Shown: piece after piece, positions 5,211-5,514 of the stretch
Numbering within the stretch: position 1 is the stretch's first letter
Layout of the letters: each line of letters opens with the position of its first letter
Source of the DNA: an uncultured Blautia sp.
Lineage (GTDB): Bacteria; Bacillota; Clostridia; Lachnospirales; Lachnospiraceae
Assembly (NCBI GenBank): GCA_900547685.1
Contig: URHS01000080.1
Location: 1 to 5,514 of the forward strand
Direction: 5' to 3'
Length of the DNA stretch: 5,514 bases
Notes under the pieces: generated by a model
Seen by the model: the letters and a program-made list of their open reading frames with translations, nothing else
The model's database searches: none
Told to the model about the DNA's origin: nothing
Program-made: the position numbers and the translations under genes

Positions 5211-5514
5211 ATGCGTAGTACATTCAAGGTCTTATTTTACGTGAAGAAAGGCAGCGAGAAGCCCAACGGCAACCTGCCTTTGATGTGCCGTATCACAGTG
5301 GACGGCGAGATTAAACAGTTCAGTTGCAAGATGGACGTTCCTCCACGCTTGTGGGACGTGAAGAACAACCGTGCTTCGGGCAAGAGTATCGAAGCGCAGA
5401 AAATCAACCTTGCGGTAGATAAAATCCGTGTGGAGGTAAACCGCCGCTATCAAGAACTGATGCAGACGGACGGTTATGTTACCGCCGCCAAACTCAAAGA
5501 CGCCTATCTCGGTA
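5211..5514 (+). CDS. Tyrosine recombinase (integrase), N-terminal part, cut by window edge
   Basis: One hundred and one codons are visible and the frame runs off the right edge. The sequence opens MRSTFKVLFYVKKGSEKPNG and continues with NLPLMCRITVDGEIKQFSC and LWDVKNNRASGKS, then a helix with INLAVDKIRVEVNRRYQEL. This is the arm-DNA-binding domain (about residues 4-85) of Bacteroidales site-specific integrases carried by conjugative and mobilizable elements; the SAM-like core-binding domain would begin near residue 90. The catalytic Arg-His-Arg-Tyr domain is outside the window. The start is set by AAAGGAG six bases upstream. Codon use is markedly more GC-rich than in the propeller cluster, consistent with a separate origin. 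It would catalyse integration and excision at the att site proposed just upstream. Confidence 0.88.
   Translation, partial: MRSTFKVLFYVKKGSEKPNGNLPLMCRITVDGEIKQFSCKMDVPPRLWDVKNNRASGKSIEAQKINLAVDKIRVEVNRRYQELMQTDGYVTAAKLKDAYLG

Noticed and set aside
5232..5453. 73-codon minus-strand ORF
   Set aside because: It is antisense to the integrase, whose plus-strand reading is clearly recognisable.
1..5514. CRISPR array, tRNA or rRNA
   Set aside because: No regularly spaced long repeats, cloverleaf-like sequence or conserved rRNA segments were seen on either strand.

Overview
The window looks like a Bacteroidales chromosome, most likely Bacteroides or Parabacteroides. The reasons are the lipoprotein-rich gene set with weak Shine-Dalgarno sites, the Bacteroidales-typical NVEALA small peptides, the 6-bladed beta-propeller lipoproteins, promoter -7 boxes of the TAnnTTTG type, and a Bacteroidales-type tyrosine recombinase at the right edge. 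All supported genes are on the + strand.

Left and centre (1-4264) form an AT-rich accessory cluster of three paralogous-looking propeller lipoproteins (114-1202, 1670-2827, 3122-4264). The second and third are each preceded and overlapped by a small NVEALA-family gene (1537-1695 and 2872-3132). The start codon of each lipoprotein lies inside the last codons of its peptide gene, at the same position relative to a shared Asn-Glu-Lys sequence, so each pair looks like a translationally coupled peptide plus surface-lipoprotein module. The two peptide genes share an almost constant 5' leader and N-terminal 41 residues. The first has lost the equivalent of 39 codons, in frame, which removes nearly the whole variable C-terminal part while keeping the coupling geometry. 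The first lipoprotein has no visible peptide partner; its reading frame is open upstream to the window edge, and it carries a perfect 15-bp tandem duplication. A 334-bp gap (1203-1536) holds a possible 31-codon ORF, a 42-nt stem-loop and a candidate promoter.

Right (4339-5514) has a different, less AT-rich composition. A lipoprotein gene resembling the N-terminal part of Bacteroides transglutaminase-domain proteins stops after 202 codons, before any catalytic domain. A strong terminator hairpin follows, then a short region rich in phased short repeats, then the start of a tyrosine recombinase gene that runs off the window. The simplest reading is that an integrative element inserted into the transglutaminase-like gene, with its left end somewhere in about 4945-5155 and its integrase reading inward.

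Functions of the NVEALA peptides and their propeller partners are not established as far as I know. Product names rest on motif recognition by eye, not on searches.
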